From Marasmius tenuissimus (taxonomy: Eukaryota > Basidiomycota > Agaricomycetes > Agaricales > Marasmiaceae), in contig JAQOTA010000020.1 in the NCBI GenBank assembly GCA_029532415.1, forward strand, positions 682,001 to 746,000: a DNA stretch of 64,000 nt. The letters run 5' to 3'. This document shows positions 46,101 through 56,723 of this stretch, in pieces. A program made the translations under genes and the position numbers. Below the pieces are notes generated by a model. It ran no database searches. It saw only the letters and a program-made list of their open reading frames with translations, and had not been told where the DNA came from. Each line of letters starts with the position of its first letter. Within the stretch, counting starts at the first letter, position 1.

Positions 46101-47553
46101 CTTGACCTTGTCAGCACACTTGATGACCATAGATTTCTCGTATGCATCGAGAAAATCTTTATCCATAATCAGGTCCCAGACGGCCTGCATCACCTCCCGT
46201 TTCAGATGTTTCATGACATCGTCCGAAGGAGCGCAACCGTAAGCTTCGCGGTACACATCTCGTATTGTATCTGGTATCTGGGACGAAGACATGAGCATTC
46301 GAATGAACGTGGAAAAAAACATGAAAAAGGATACCTGGGGAATGTAGGCAAGGTGGTGGGCAGTGAAGAACTTCGGGTGCCCTCACTCGTACTTGGTGTG
46401 GTTGCCAAGGTACATGTATATCAGCCATGACGACGCTGTGCCAAAATTCGCGAGATGGGTCAAGTCAGAAGCCATCATCATCCAAATGACAACAGTCTCC
46501 AAATCATCGTTGACCCCCAACTTTTCCAGTCGCTCAAGCTTTTCATGTTCGATGTGAATAGCTCGATTGGAAGTGAATGCCTCTCCGTAGATGTGTTGAG
46601 TACCATTCGGTCGCAAGGTGCTGGGGTTGACCCAAAACTCCTTGTATGGCCGCAGGTGGAGCTTGTAAAACTCATTGTCTTGGACAAGGGACTTGATGAT
46701 GGTCATCGGCTTCCGATACCAAACATCGTCAATGACGAGCTGAGGTGCGTCGGACTCGGATTGGTGTTTGTGTCCAACACATGGCATAGGGATAGAGATT
46801 TTCCCCCGACGCCATATAGAGTCGTCGGAATTGAAAGGAGGAGTTTTCGAAGCCTTGGGCTTGGGGTCAGTCGTCTTCTTTTTCTGGAAAAGGCTGGGTT
46901 TCGTCGAAATTTCGGGTGTTTTCCCCTGGGAGGATGGAAGAAGGGCGTCTAATTTCTTGAGCTCGTGCTTCGCGCTGAAGTTTTTGAAATGGCTAGGGTC
47001 GAAATCAGGCTGCAGAATGACATTGTGGACCAAGTTATCAAGTGAGCCCTCTGTAACACCGTTTGATTCATATGCCCATTGGAACAACTTGCATGTTGAC
47101 GCGTTCGGCAGGGGTGCGTAGGGAGGTGGAGCTTCCAGAGTCTCTTTCTTATGACCAGGCATCGTCTTTTCGCTCAAAGCCATGGTCTTCTGGACTCTGG
47201 TGGAGGCGTCTGGATGTTTCTTTGACACGAAGTTGGGAGAGGTCACGAATTGTGAATCATCTGGGTATCTCGATGGTTCTTTCGCATCATAAACACGAAA
47301 GATACGGAGCTCGTTGGGCTTTGTCTTGTAATAAGCTCGAACAACGGCTGGTAATGGTGGCGGACCTGCTTCTGGTTGGCCCTGCGGTTCTGGTGGTGGC
47401 GAAGGTATTCGGGGCGGAGGAGAAGGCACACGCAGCGGTGTGGCTAGAGCTGATAGAGGTGCCAACGTTTCTCCTCGGCTCCTCCGAACAATTGCGGAGA
47501 CGCTAGAGATCTCGAAATCCTCAAAACGAGGAAGAGCTCTCTTCCTTCCGCTA

Positions 47554-48072
47554 TGATGAGCCAGCATAGTTAAAGTGCACAGTGGGTATAACGAAGTAAA
47601 CCTCACATGGGTAATACACAGAGTGTTCTTGTAGTCTTGAGATGCTTGAGAAGAGGTGATAATCGAATAGATTGTCCTAAGGCTTAAGGCCTTTCGTCCA
47701 GTCTTTTATACATAAGTTTCTGGTACATGTAATGAGTATTACACTAACTGAAACTACTACTAGAAGTAGGTATTCGGCCCTAAAGGCGTAAAAGACATTA
47801 GTACTGTGTAAGTACTTCTACCATGAATGGTAGTATGCTTGGTGAGCATAGTCGTGTTTGCCTCATGTATTGGAGGCTCTACTTATGCTATTGGATAGCG
47901 ACTGTCTATAGTGTCATTTATGATGAAACTACTAGGTACGTAGTGAGATACGTAGACAGAGACGTAGTGCTTGCATGAGGACGCAAGTGTTCTAGAGGCG
48001 TAGCTCTATAAATAGTGTGACGCGTAAACAACACGTCAACAGTGTATCACATGATATACATCATGTTCAACA
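47554..48072 (-). repeat. 3' LTR of copia family B
   Basis: 519 bp, apparently identical to 56205-56723. On the - strand TATAAAAG near 47712-47705 is a candidate promoter TATA box for the element's transcript. Confidence 0.95.
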
Positions 48073-48107
48073 CTCCCCCTCACTAAGTTCATCATGCGAT
48101 CATGGAA

Positions 48108-51100
48108 CTAGTGAAATGTTAATCCTAAAGATTGCCTGAACAATTCGAACTTTGTTCTGCCAAGATTCTTCGTAAGAAGATCAGCAGGTTGTTTAGCAGT
48201 TTCAACGAAATAGATTCGAGTCTTTCCGTGTTCCACTGCTTCCCTGATGAAGTGGTATCGATTGTCAATGTGTTTTGTTCTTTTATCAGTAGCTTCATTG
48301 CTGCTGAGAAAAATAGCGCCTTGGTTGTCGCTAACACATGGAACTGATCGAATAGGGAAGTTCAATTCGTTCAATAACGACTTCATCCAGCAAGCCTGAC
48401 GTGTACAGTCAGATAGAGCCATATACTCTGCTTCCGTGGATGATAATGCAACCGTTTTCTGTTTCTGAGATACCCAGCAAACTGGTGCATTGGCAAGCTT
48501 TACGATATATCCAGTCTGTGATCGACGATCATCTTTATCAGTTGCCCAATCAGAGTCAGCAAAGGCAAGTAGTCCTTGGTTGGACCTACCATCGTAAATA
48601 AGTTCGTACTTTGCAGTATGAACAAGGTATTTCACGATGTAAAGTGCCTTCTGGAGGTGTTCCTGATTAGGATTAGCTCCATACTGTGACATCTTGATTA
48701 CAGCAAAGGATATGTCTTGTCTCGTTCCGAGAGCCAAGTAAAGTAATGATCCGATAACCGATTGGAATCTATGTCTAATCTCGGGATTAACCTCCCCCTG
48801 GTTTTGGGTTGGGTTATAGCCTTCTGGCAAAGGCGTATATGCCGTCTTGGCGTTCAGAACTCCGAATTTACGAATTATCTTTTCAAGATAGTCTCGCTGA
48901 TCAAGGATCAGTCTGCGATTCTTCCGATCTCGAGTAATTCGCATTCGCAGAAATTCTGTTGGCTCGCCTAGATCTCGGCATTCCCAGATTTTCATGAATT
49001 CGCTTTTTAGTCTGTTGACAAGGTTGCGATCAGGACCCATAAATAAAGCATTGTCGACATAGACGACGGCAATGACCATATTGCCATTCTTGTTGAAGAC
49101 ATATACGCCAGCATCAGATAAGCATCGTTTGAATCCCAGACGTTTCATGGATTCAGTACATTGACGCCACCAGGCACGAGAAGCCTGTTTTAATCCGTAC
49201 AATGCTTTGCGTAACCTCCAAACCTTGCTGGAGTCCGTAACGAAGCCTTCAGGCTGTTCCATGTAAATCTCCTCATCTAAGGCACCATAAAGAAATGCTG
49301 TTTTAACGTCTAGCGCAGAGATCTCCCAATCTTCAAGCGCTGCTAGTGCCAATAGAAGTCGTACGGTTTCGAATCGTACTACAGGAGAGAACAACTCATT
49401 ATAGTCTATCCCTTGTTTCTGCGAAAATCCTTTCGCAACAAGTCTTGCCTTTTTACGGCCATCAGACTTGATGTCAAATACCCAGCGGGATTTTACCGCT
49501 TTTCGGCCTTTAGGTAGTGTGACCACATCAAAGACGTTTCTATCTTTGAGTGATTGTAATTCCAGTCTGCATGCTGCTTCCCAAGATGGTCGTTCATCTT
49601 TAGGATGTTTCTGGACTTGTTTGTATGTCCATTCACGAACGTTATCATAGCTACTGGCTTGTAAACCATATAGTTGATGACCGTTATTCAGCAAGTAAAC
49701 CAAGTAATTTTCTCCCCCTTGCTGAGCAAGATCGCTCATATCGTCATCTGTGTCCATAGGAGCGGCTGGATCAGGAACCCTATTTGGTATTGTTTCAGGT
49801 TCATTTGTCGGATTAATCTGACTTTGCCAGCGTGCTTGAGAATCGATATCGCGTTCGATCTCAACAGGATGTCGATTTCCGTAAACATTAAACGGACGGT
49901 TGGGAGTTACTCTATTTCTTGGAGGGTTTCTTCTGACAGCTGCTGGTGGAGGAGCTCGTAAGTTCTCCCACTCATCATAGTCAGCTTGGCGAAATCCAAA
50001 TGGATTTGTATTTCCAGAAGAACCAGCAGACCGTGGATCCGGACCATACTGATTAGGATTGTGATCGGAGCCTTTCGGTGATCCGAATCCATCAGTATCT
50101 GGATGATTGCCGTTGTGCACATCATCGCTTTTATCATCCGGGATAGGATCCAAGGGAGGATCTCCCCCAGGCTGATGATCGTCATTATCTGATCCTGGTG
50201 GAGGTGGAGGATTGAAGAAATCATCATCATTATGATGATCTTCGTGGCCATCATACGGGTACGTTGGAAAGGGTATAGACCGGACAGGTTTGTCGGTTTT
50301 ATCAAACTCTATGGATCCGGGCACTTCTTTTTGACATTTAGGAAACCAGTTTTCATCGAAAACTGCTTGTGGAGTAATGTATACAGAATTGTTGGTTGTT
50401 CGAAAGAATCGATAAGCTTTTGATCCGCTCTCGTAACCAATGAAAATCATTGCTTCAGAGTGTGGAGCAAGCTTATTTTTACGTTTCGGTATGTATGCAT
50501 ATGCACCACAGCCGAACGTCCTGAAGTATGAAACATCAGGCTTCTTATTCTCGAACAATTCAACTGGAGTTCTGTACTTCCTCGAACGGATAGGAGTTCT
50601 ATTGTAGATATGGACGGCTGTGAGAATTGCAAATTCCCACCAGTTTTCAGGCGCACAAGCCTGAAAGCGCATAGCTTCAGATTTTTCTCGTAATGTACGA
50701 TTAAATCTCTCTGCTCGTCCATTCTGTTCATGCACGTTGGGAGAACCTCTTTGTGGAAATATTCCCAGAGAGTTATACCAATCCCATTGTTCATTTGAAA
50801 AGAATTCTCCCCCTCGATCGAAATGCACACTTTTGACCTTTTTATTAGTCTGGCGCTCTACAAGAGCTAGCCAATTGCGCAATTTCTGATCTGTATCGCT
50901 CTTTTTACGAATTGGATATACCCATCCGTATGATGTTGCATCATCGAATAAGGTTAAAGCATATTCGTTTTGATAGTAAGAGCGAGTTGGATATTCTATC
51001 AAATCACCATGCACGAGCTCAAGAGGCTCCTTAGCTCGTTTTGAGGATAAAGGGTACGATTTGGCAACCATTTTGCCTTTGGCACAGCCTCGGCATGGTT

Positions 51101-51563
51101 TCGTTTCTCCCTTCGAAGTAACCAACTTCGTTGGAAGCCCTTTAACATTATCCATTAATTTTCCTAAGACTCTGGGATCACAGTGTCCCATACGTCTGTG
51201 CCATAATTCAGAAGTATTGAAAGATACAACAGATGTGAAGGAAGTTTCTCCCACAAGAACCTTCGCGTTCATCCATCGTAAAGGATCATCTTTATGGCTT
51301 GGGTAAAAGCTCATTAAAAGAGAATCATCTTTCTTGCTCCGGATCGAAGTCTCTGGAGAGTCCAGTAAAGTATAGTATCCTATACTCCGGAACTTCCCAC
51401 TAGAGATTAAACGATGTGGGCTGTCGGGATTATACATCACTGGGTATAACTTTGTGACTTGCGTCACTCCTGCGCTATTGGTGTGTCGGATGAGGACAGT
51501 ACCATAGCCTACTATTTGTACATTTGCTTTATCACCCGCTGATGTAGTAAGACCTATTGGCAT
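48108..51563 (-). CDS. copia family B pol: integrase, reverse transcriptase, RNase H
   Basis: 1151 codons, preceded in the same frame by a TAA at 51567-51569 that separates it from the Gag-protease frame. Order: end of protease (NVQIVGYGTVLI), pre-integrase zinc motif (LWHRRMGH to CRGCAKGKM), integrase DDE core (LVHGDLIEYP, VHFDRGGEFFSNEQ, HEQNGRAERFNRTLREK), Pro/Asp-rich linker, reverse transcriptase (RWVFDIKSDGRKKARLVAKG, VKTAFLYGALDEEIYMEQP), RNase H (FADSDWATD, SSTEAEYMAL, VSDNQGA, KHIDNRYHFIRE, ADLLTK). The reverse transcriptase catalytic box reads YVDN rather than YVDD (Asn codon at 49050-49052, residue 838). The frame is otherwise open to its normal end. Confidence 0.95.
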   Translation of the reverse strand: MPIGLTTSAGDKANVQIVGYGTVLIRHTNSAGVTQVTKLYPVMYNPDSPHRLISSGKFRSIGYYTLLDSPETSIRSKKDDSLLMSFYPSHKDDPLRWMNAKVLVGETSFTSVVSFNTSELWHRRMGHCDPRVLGKLMDNVKGLPTKLVTSKGETKPCRGCAKGKMVAKSYPLSSKRAKEPLELVHGDLIEYPTRSYYQNEYALTLFDDATSYGWVYPIRKKSDTDQKLRNWLALVERQTNKKVKSVHFDRGGEFFSNEQWDWYNSLGIFPQRGSPNVHEQNGRAERFNRTLREKSEAMRFQACAPENWWEFAILTAVHIYNRTPIRSRKYRTPVELFENKKPDVSYFRTFGCGAYAYIPKRKNKLAPHSEAMIFIGYESGSKAYRFFRTTNNSVYITPQAVFDENWFPKCQKEVPGSIEFDKTDKPVRSIPFPTYPYDGHEDHHNDDDFFNPPPPPGSDNDDHQPGGDPPLDPIPDDKSDDVHNGNHPDTDGFGSPKGSDHNPNQYGPDPRSAGSSGNTNPFGFRQADYDEWENLRAPPPAAVRRNPPRNRVTPNRPFNVYGNRHPVEIERDIDSQARWQSQINPTNEPETIPNRVPDPAAPMDTDDDMSDLAQQGGENYLVYLLNNGHQLYGLQASSYDNVREWTYKQVQKHPKDERPSWEAACRLELQSLKDRNVFDVVTLPKGRKAVKSRWVFDIKSDGRKKARLVAKGFSQKQGIDYNELFSPVVRFETVRLLLALAALEDWEISALDVKTAFLYGALDEEIYMEQPEGFVTDSSKVWRLRKALYGLKQASRAWWRQCTESMKRLGFKRCLSDAGVYVFNKNGNMVIAVVYVDNALFMGPDRNLVNRLKSEFMKIWECRDLGEPTEFLRMRITRDRKNRRLILDQRDYLEKIIRKFGVLNAKTAYTPLPEGYNPTQNQGEVNPEIRHRFQSVIGSLLYLALGTRQDISFAVIKMSQYGANPNQEHLQKALYIVKYLVHTAKYELIYDGRSNQGLLAFADSDWATDKDDRRSQTGYIVKLANAPVCWVSQKQKTVALSSTEAEYMALSDCTRQACWMKSLLNELNFPIRSVPCVSDNQGAIFLSSNEATDKRTKHIDNRYHFIREAVEHGKTRIYFVETAKQPADLLTKNLGRTKFELFRQSLGLTFH

Positions 51564-51566
51564 TTC

Positions 51567-54500
51567 TTAAGTCTGATAGTCTGAGAAGTCCGTTTTATAC
51601 AGAGTCATATGCGCTGATGCCCCACTATCAAGTAGCCAGGCATTTTGCGTATTTCTCACTTCACAATCACTCGAAAATGCAGCAGAAAACGACTTGTATT
51701 TCGTCGTTGCATATACAGAAGTAATACTACATTTCCTTGGTATTGAGTTCCTTAGGATATGATAGTTCTGCATCGAGGATTTAGTGAAAGTTTGACTATT
51801 AGAACTTTGAAAAACTTGCCAGTCTCCACGATCGTTGCTTTCAGCCCAATCGTAATCAACTCCTTCAAGGCCATCTCCATAGTCACCATTATCGAAGTAC
51901 CGTTCATGCCATTGAAGCGGTTCTTGATTCTGACTTTGGAATCCTTGACGAACAAGATGTTCTCGTCTTGTTCTGAGTTCTTCTTGATAACGTTGATTAG
52001 CGGCTTCTTCAACTTCTATCCAAGCTTCCAATTGGCGTCTATAGTTCTGCCATTGAACGAATCTTGTGGCTTGATATGGCTGATTGTTATTAACAACCAA
52101 AGTGATATTGCCAATACTCGTGCCATCAGCAACGTGTAAGGGCGGTCCATTGGTCCTTAGTCCAATTACTGCAGGTCCGTAATTCTCGAATTGAGAGTTT
52201 CGGGGATCACTTGGAGATGTTACCCAGGGGTCAACCTCAGGTTGTTCATCTACCGGACTAAGTCTTTCCGGTTGATCTGGTGGAGCAGTAGTTGGACGAG
52301 AAGGTACATCAATGTAATCATCCTCTAAGGATTGTACGCCATAAAAAGATTCAGGAGAGCTTGGAGGTGTGTGAACGACTTGGTCCTGCCATTGTCGTAC
52401 TCTAGGTGGTGTAGTTGCGGGGCGATTTATGTATTCATGGGTAGTAGGGACTGGAGATTTGGAACGATTAAGTGACTCGGCTAATTCCATGAAATCCCCA
52501 GGGTATGTTCTTGGTCGTTCATTGAAGCGACCACCCTCGAGTTCTCTTCTAGGAATATCAGCCTGAGTCATGGGAACAGACATTCTAATGTTCATCCATT
52601 TGTACAAGTGCGTGTGCCAGTTATGAACATCTGGAAGACTAAGATGAGGGATAAAGCGAACCCAGCGCCTATTAAACCCTGGTTGTCTCCATTGGGATGT
52701 TCTAAATTGACTCGCTCTTATGTCTGTCGTTCCGAATAACCATTTCCCTTCAAGACCAAGCTTGACTAACGAATGCCAGAAGATAGGATTCATCACTTGT
52801 ATAGGAAGTGTGAAGTTCTTCTTATTGACTCGGAAAGCTTCATCCACCGAAGTTGAACGAGGATTTTTCACTCGTTGAACAAAGTCTTCAACGGTGCTGA
52901 TCCAATTTTTATTATTGATTTCAGCTATAACCGTTGATAGGTGTTGAAGGTTCCAGGTTTGGTATTCGTAATGAAGCGTGAACTTGGTATCTTCTACTGT
53001 TTCCACATGTAATATCCTTTGTTGTATGCGTAATTCATGAAGAGCTTGACGAGGTGTCATGTTATGCATTGCATCTCTTCTGATAGCATACATAACGACA
53101 TATTCTCTGGTCCTGATCAGAATCCAGATCCAAAGATTGTGGTCTGGTATACTGCGTATTGATTTATAACGCATTCTGATCATGGATTCCTTTAGTGCCA
53201 TGTCGTTAGTTGTCTGATCTCCGAAGTCTCGGAATTCTTCGACAACAGGAATTGGGAGTCTAATCCCATTTATTACATGTGGTCTATTATTCCTAAGGTT
53301 AACTCGTCGCATCATGTTGTCATGTTGTTCTTTATATTCTTGTAAGAATCGCCATTCAACTTTTCTATTGATGAGAGGTGGCTCTTTTATGTCATCTCCA
53401 TCTTGAGAATAGTTTTCTGGTCTGAACAAATGAACAAGATCGGCGTGGTTCCTAGGAAACATAGAATTTGCCCATGGTCCATAATCGTCAGGAGGTGATG
53501 AAACTGTTACACGTATGTCTTCCTGTGTAGGTGGTGCTGCTTCAAGATTCTCACCTTGGTCAACTTCGTCCGCAGGCGAAGTATGATTAGGTGTCGCCTC
53601 TCGTCGTGGCATTGTGAAGATAATTTCTTCATTACTATGCGCGCCATAAGAGTATGCAGAACATGTGTGACTATCATTCGATGAATCATCAGATGAAGAG
53701 TCACTATCAGGTTCTGTCGGAGTATCAGAGATGTATACCAAAGATGGTATCTCATCTCCATCGCTGTCTATGTTTGAATTGGAAATAGTAGCCGAAGCGA
53801 TAGCTTCTTCTACTTGTCGAACCTGTTCATCTAGTTGAACAGTTCGTCTATTGTTCCATTCTTGAACAGAAATGTGTCGTTCAGGACGACCTTCTCTGTC
53901 AGCAGCGATTCTCTCCTCTAGGCGTGCTTGTTGAAGATCATACGTGTTTTGGAACGGGTTTGGTGCAGATGTGCTACCAGTGGGGTAGTGGTAGGACATA
54001 TGAACGTTAACTGGCCCAGCCATTTCCCGTTCAAAAACTGAGCTGATTTGCTCGTTTACTGCATTAATTCGTTTCTGGTATTCAGAAGGTTTCTCAGAAG
54101 GTTCAAGTACCGCAGTGTGCGATTGTTGCCCCCCTTTTTGAGTATCCTTCTTCTTTCCTTTGCCTTTTCCTTTGCCCTTTCCTCCTTTCTTCTTTCCTTT
54201 CTTGGAAGAAGATCCACCTTGGTTTTGATTGTTCTGGTTCTGGTTATTGTTTTTATTATTGTTCTTCTTTTGATTTGCAGAAGTACCAGAACGAGACTGA
54301 TCAGACCATTTAGGAGGAGAGTTAAATCTATTAACACCAGAAATTTTGGCGTTATGGGCAGTATAGGCAGCAGGACCAGAATGAATCCCATTCCTTCTAT
54401 TCCATTCATTCGTTATTGCAGCAATCAAATCGGTAGGTTTAAGTTCTTCCTTCTTCATACGGGATACTTGCTGCTTGAAGAGCTGCCAGCGCTTTTCATT

Positions 54501-55184
54501 AAGCTTAGCTGTGATCATAAGACACAGCAAATCGTCCGAAATTTCTACTCCATGATCCTTAAGTTGGTCCCGAACAGTCAACATGTAACTGATCCCAGGG
54601 ACTGGATTAAGGTGTTCAGGAAGTTGGACGTTATGCAAGTCCATATATAGATTCATCATCTTTGAAGAGGATTGAACTCCAAACGTAGATTTGAATTTAG
54701 ATAAGGTTGAGATCACCGAAGTTTTATCAACATGCACGTCATGAGCACGACGAGTTCGCATTTTGATAATACCAATTACTTTGTTACGCCTAGAAGTCCA
54801 CTCAATTAGAGCGGTAGCTTCCCCTGAAGTAGCAGGAGAAGATGTTTCAGGCATTTCTTCATCCAAGGCTTGAGGTATGCCTTGGGTAAAGAGGTAACCT
54901 TCAAGTAATCGGTACCAATCTTCGAAATTCGAACCATCATCTAGCAAAACTGGAATGATACTGATTCCTCCTGACCCAGCAGGAAAGTTGCTGTCCGCAA
55001 CCTGAGAGTACAACGGTTCCGTATTGTAGTTATAAACTTCTACAGAATTTTCTACTTCCGTTCCCAGAGTATATCCCGGCGTGTTGCGAACAAACGTCGT
55101 TGGGGGATTACCACTTGGGGAATGAGAAGCAGACCTTGATCCTGATTGAGACATATTGAGGTCTGCCAAAAGTCCCGTGAGCAT
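51567..55184 (-). CDS. copia family B Gag-like polyprotein with unusually long middle region
   Basis: 1205 codons from the ATG at 55182-55184 (MLTGLLADLNMSQSGS; the ATG at 55152-55154 is an alternative). The first 270 residues are a copia Gag (LDDGSNFEDWYRLLEGYLF, IIKMRTRR, LMITAKLNEKRWQLFKQQ). A Lys/Gly-rich basic run (SSKKGKKKGGKGKGKGKGK, about residues 330-350) takes the place of a CCHC knuckle. There follow about 750 residues that I cannot assign, with acidic Ser/Asp runs and a Trp-rich stretch, then the protease motif NAWLLDSGASAHMT near the end. The frame stops 11 residues after that motif, inside the protease domain. Confidence 0.85.
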   Translation of the reverse strand: MLTGLLADLNMSQSGSRSASHSPSGNPPTTFVRNTPGYTLGTEVENSVEVYNYNTEPLYSQVADSNFPAGSGGISIIPVLLDDGSNFEDWYRLLEGYLFTQGIPQALDEEMPETSSPATSGEATALIEWTSRRNKVIGIIKMRTRRAHDVHVDKTSVISTLSKFKSTFGVQSSSKMMNLYMDLHNVQLPEHLNPVPGISYMLTVRDQLKDHGVEISDDLLCLMITAKLNEKRWQLFKQQVSRMKKEELKPTDLIAAITNEWNRRNGIHSGPAAYTAHNAKISGVNRFNSPPKWSDQSRSGTSANQKKNNNKNNNQNQNNQNQGGSSSKKGKKKGGKGKGKGKGKKKDTQKGGQQSHTAVLEPSEKPSEYQKRINAVNEQISSVFEREMAGPVNVHMSYHYPTGSTSAPNPFQNTYDLQQARLEERIAADREGRPERHISVQEWNNRRTVQLDEQVRQVEEAIASATISNSNIDSDGDEIPSLVYISDTPTEPDSDSSSDDSSNDSHTCSAYSYGAHSNEEIIFTMPRREATPNHTSPADEVDQGENLEAAPPTQEDIRVTVSSPPDDYGPWANSMFPRNHADLVHLFRPENYSQDGDDIKEPPLINRKVEWRFLQEYKEQHDNMMRRVNLRNNRPHVINGIRLPIPVVEEFRDFGDQTTNDMALKESMIRMRYKSIRSIPDHNLWIWILIRTREYVVMYAIRRDAMHNMTPRQALHELRIQQRILHVETVEDTKFTLHYEYQTWNLQHLSTVIAEINNKNWISTVEDFVQRVKNPRSTSVDEAFRVNKKNFTLPIQVMNPIFWHSLVKLGLEGKWLFGTTDIRASQFRTSQWRQPGFNRRWVRFIPHLSLPDVHNWHTHLYKWMNIRMSVPMTQADIPRRELEGGRFNERPRTYPGDFMELAESLNRSKSPVPTTHEYINRPATTPPRVRQWQDQVVHTPPSSPESFYGVQSLEDDYIDVPSRPTTAPPDQPERLSPVDEQPEVDPWVTSPSDPRNSQFENYGPAVIGLRTNGPPLHVADGTSIGNITLVVNNNQPYQATRFVQWQNYRRQLEAWIEVEEAANQRYQEELRTRREHLVRQGFQSQNQEPLQWHERYFDNGDYGDGLEGVDYDWAESNDRGDWQVFQSSNSQTFTKSSMQNYHILRNSIPRKCSITSVYATTKYKSFSAAFSSDCEVRNTQNAWLLDSGASAHMTLYKTDFSDYQT

Positions 55185-56204
55185 ACTCTTCAAATATAGA
55201 AGGGTGGAGCCAAGAGAGTGTCAATCGACGAAGGCTTCTAAGAAGCACCCATAAATAAATAGGGTTCGATGCACACCGAGAAATGCTCCAAAGGTCTAGG
55301 ACTTTAACAGGCTGTATGCGTCAAGCAGATCATGGGGTGTACCGCGTGCAGGTAGTGCAGGGGAGTTAATCTGGTTACGAAGCCCTGCCCAATTGCTAGG
55401 GTCTTACAACGTTCCCAGTGTGTATCGGTGTCTGGTGTCCCATCGTGCTATCTGGTCTCAACCCCAGACTAGCAAAAGTATGAGTGATCAGCCCATACTA
55501 TCCGTATGACCCATAGAAAGTTATTATTAAACCTAGTCATCCATATGAATTGAGTTCATGCACCCTCTGCCTTAGGCATGTCGGTGACCAGAAAGCAATC
55601 ATAGGTGAGTTAGAGTTTAACAATAACGTGGAAGAGAGGGGTCATCGGGAGGGGAGTCCCTGTACATACTAAAATGGCCATGTGATACCGTAAAACTGTA
55701 TAGTATCAAAACCTAGTTGTAAGGAGATCAAATCTCCCAGCATGCATGTCATGCCCGGTCTTTCGACCGTCAGGAATCATGGCGAGTTGGTTTATAAGCA
55801 CAACCCCATAGACCCCTAAACAATGCCTCATGGTGAGGATCATCGCCAACCATTGGTTTTCATCGGCATTAGGCAGTGATAATATAAGATCAAAGCCCAA
55901 TCCGGGTTATCAGCAGGGAGACAGAGCCGCATTTAAGCGGATAGGTCTATGCCGAAGAAGATGAAGCCAAGACAGTATGTACATGCGTTCGTGCAACATG
56001 CAACAGTACAGGGACATAGTGGATAGGTGAAAGGGAACTAACAACCCTTGACCTTGACACCAGACAATGACAAGCCCGACATCGCTAGAGACTTCCATAA
56101 CCCATGTAGGTTACAGGTCGTCCGCTAGGATGGTGGCGACACACGGGAGCTAGGCTACTCCGATCATAACATCGACCTGACCACCGCTTGCGGGGCCCAT
56201 AACC

Positions 56205-56723
56205 TGATGAGCCAGCATAGTTAAAGTGCACAGTGGGTATAACGAAGTAAACCTCACATGGGTAATACACAGAGTGTTCTTGTAGTCTTGAGATGCTTGA
56301 GAAGAGGTGATAATCGAATAGATTGTCCTAAGGCTTAAGGCCTTTCGTCCAGTCTTTTATACATAAGTTTCTGGTACATGTAATGAGTATTACACTAACT
56401 GAAACTACTACTAGAAGTAGGTATTCGGCCCTAAAGGCGTAAAAGACATTAGTACTGTGTAAGTACTTCTACCATGAATGGTAGTATGCTTGGTGAGCAT
56501 AGTCGTGTTTGCCTCATGTATTGGAGGCTCTACTTATGCTATTGGATAGCGACTGTCTATAGTGTCATTTATGATGAAACTACTAGGTACGTAGTGAGAT
56601 ACGTAGACAGAGACGTAGTGCTTGCATGAGGACGCAAGTGTTCTAGAGGCGTAGCTCTATAAATAGTGTGACGCGTAAACAACACGTCAACAGTGTATCA
56701 CATGATATACATCATGTTCAACA
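56205..56723 (-). repeat. 5' LTR of copia family B, with adjacent primer-binding site
   Basis: 519 bp, apparently identical to the partner LTR. Reading the - strand inward from 56204 gives GGTTATGGGCCCC, complementary to the anticodon-stem region of initiator tRNA-Met. Confidence 0.95.

Larger units (their letters stand above)
47554..56723 (-). mobile_element. Young Ty1/copia LTR retrotransposon (family B)
   Basis: 9170 bp on the - strand. The 519-bp LTRs (56205-56723 is 5', 47554-48072 is 3') read as identical base for base by eye. A perfect 5-bp duplication CGCTA lies at 47549-47553 and 56724-56728. The primer site next to the 5' LTR is GGTTATGGGCCCC; the purine tract GTGAGGGGGAG precedes the 3' LTR. 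Two long frames in one phase encode Gag through early protease and the rest of pol. It interrupts the Plavaka transposase gene. The leader 55185-56200 holds no gene. Confidence 0.97.

Noticed and set aside
46455..47506. + strand frames over the Plavaka exon
   Set aside because: Antisense shadows; the - strand carries recognisable transposase motifs.
54048..54650. 200-codon + strand frame rich in Leu/Phe/Arg
   Set aside because: Antisense to the Lys-rich part of the copia Gag frame; an artefact of its composition.
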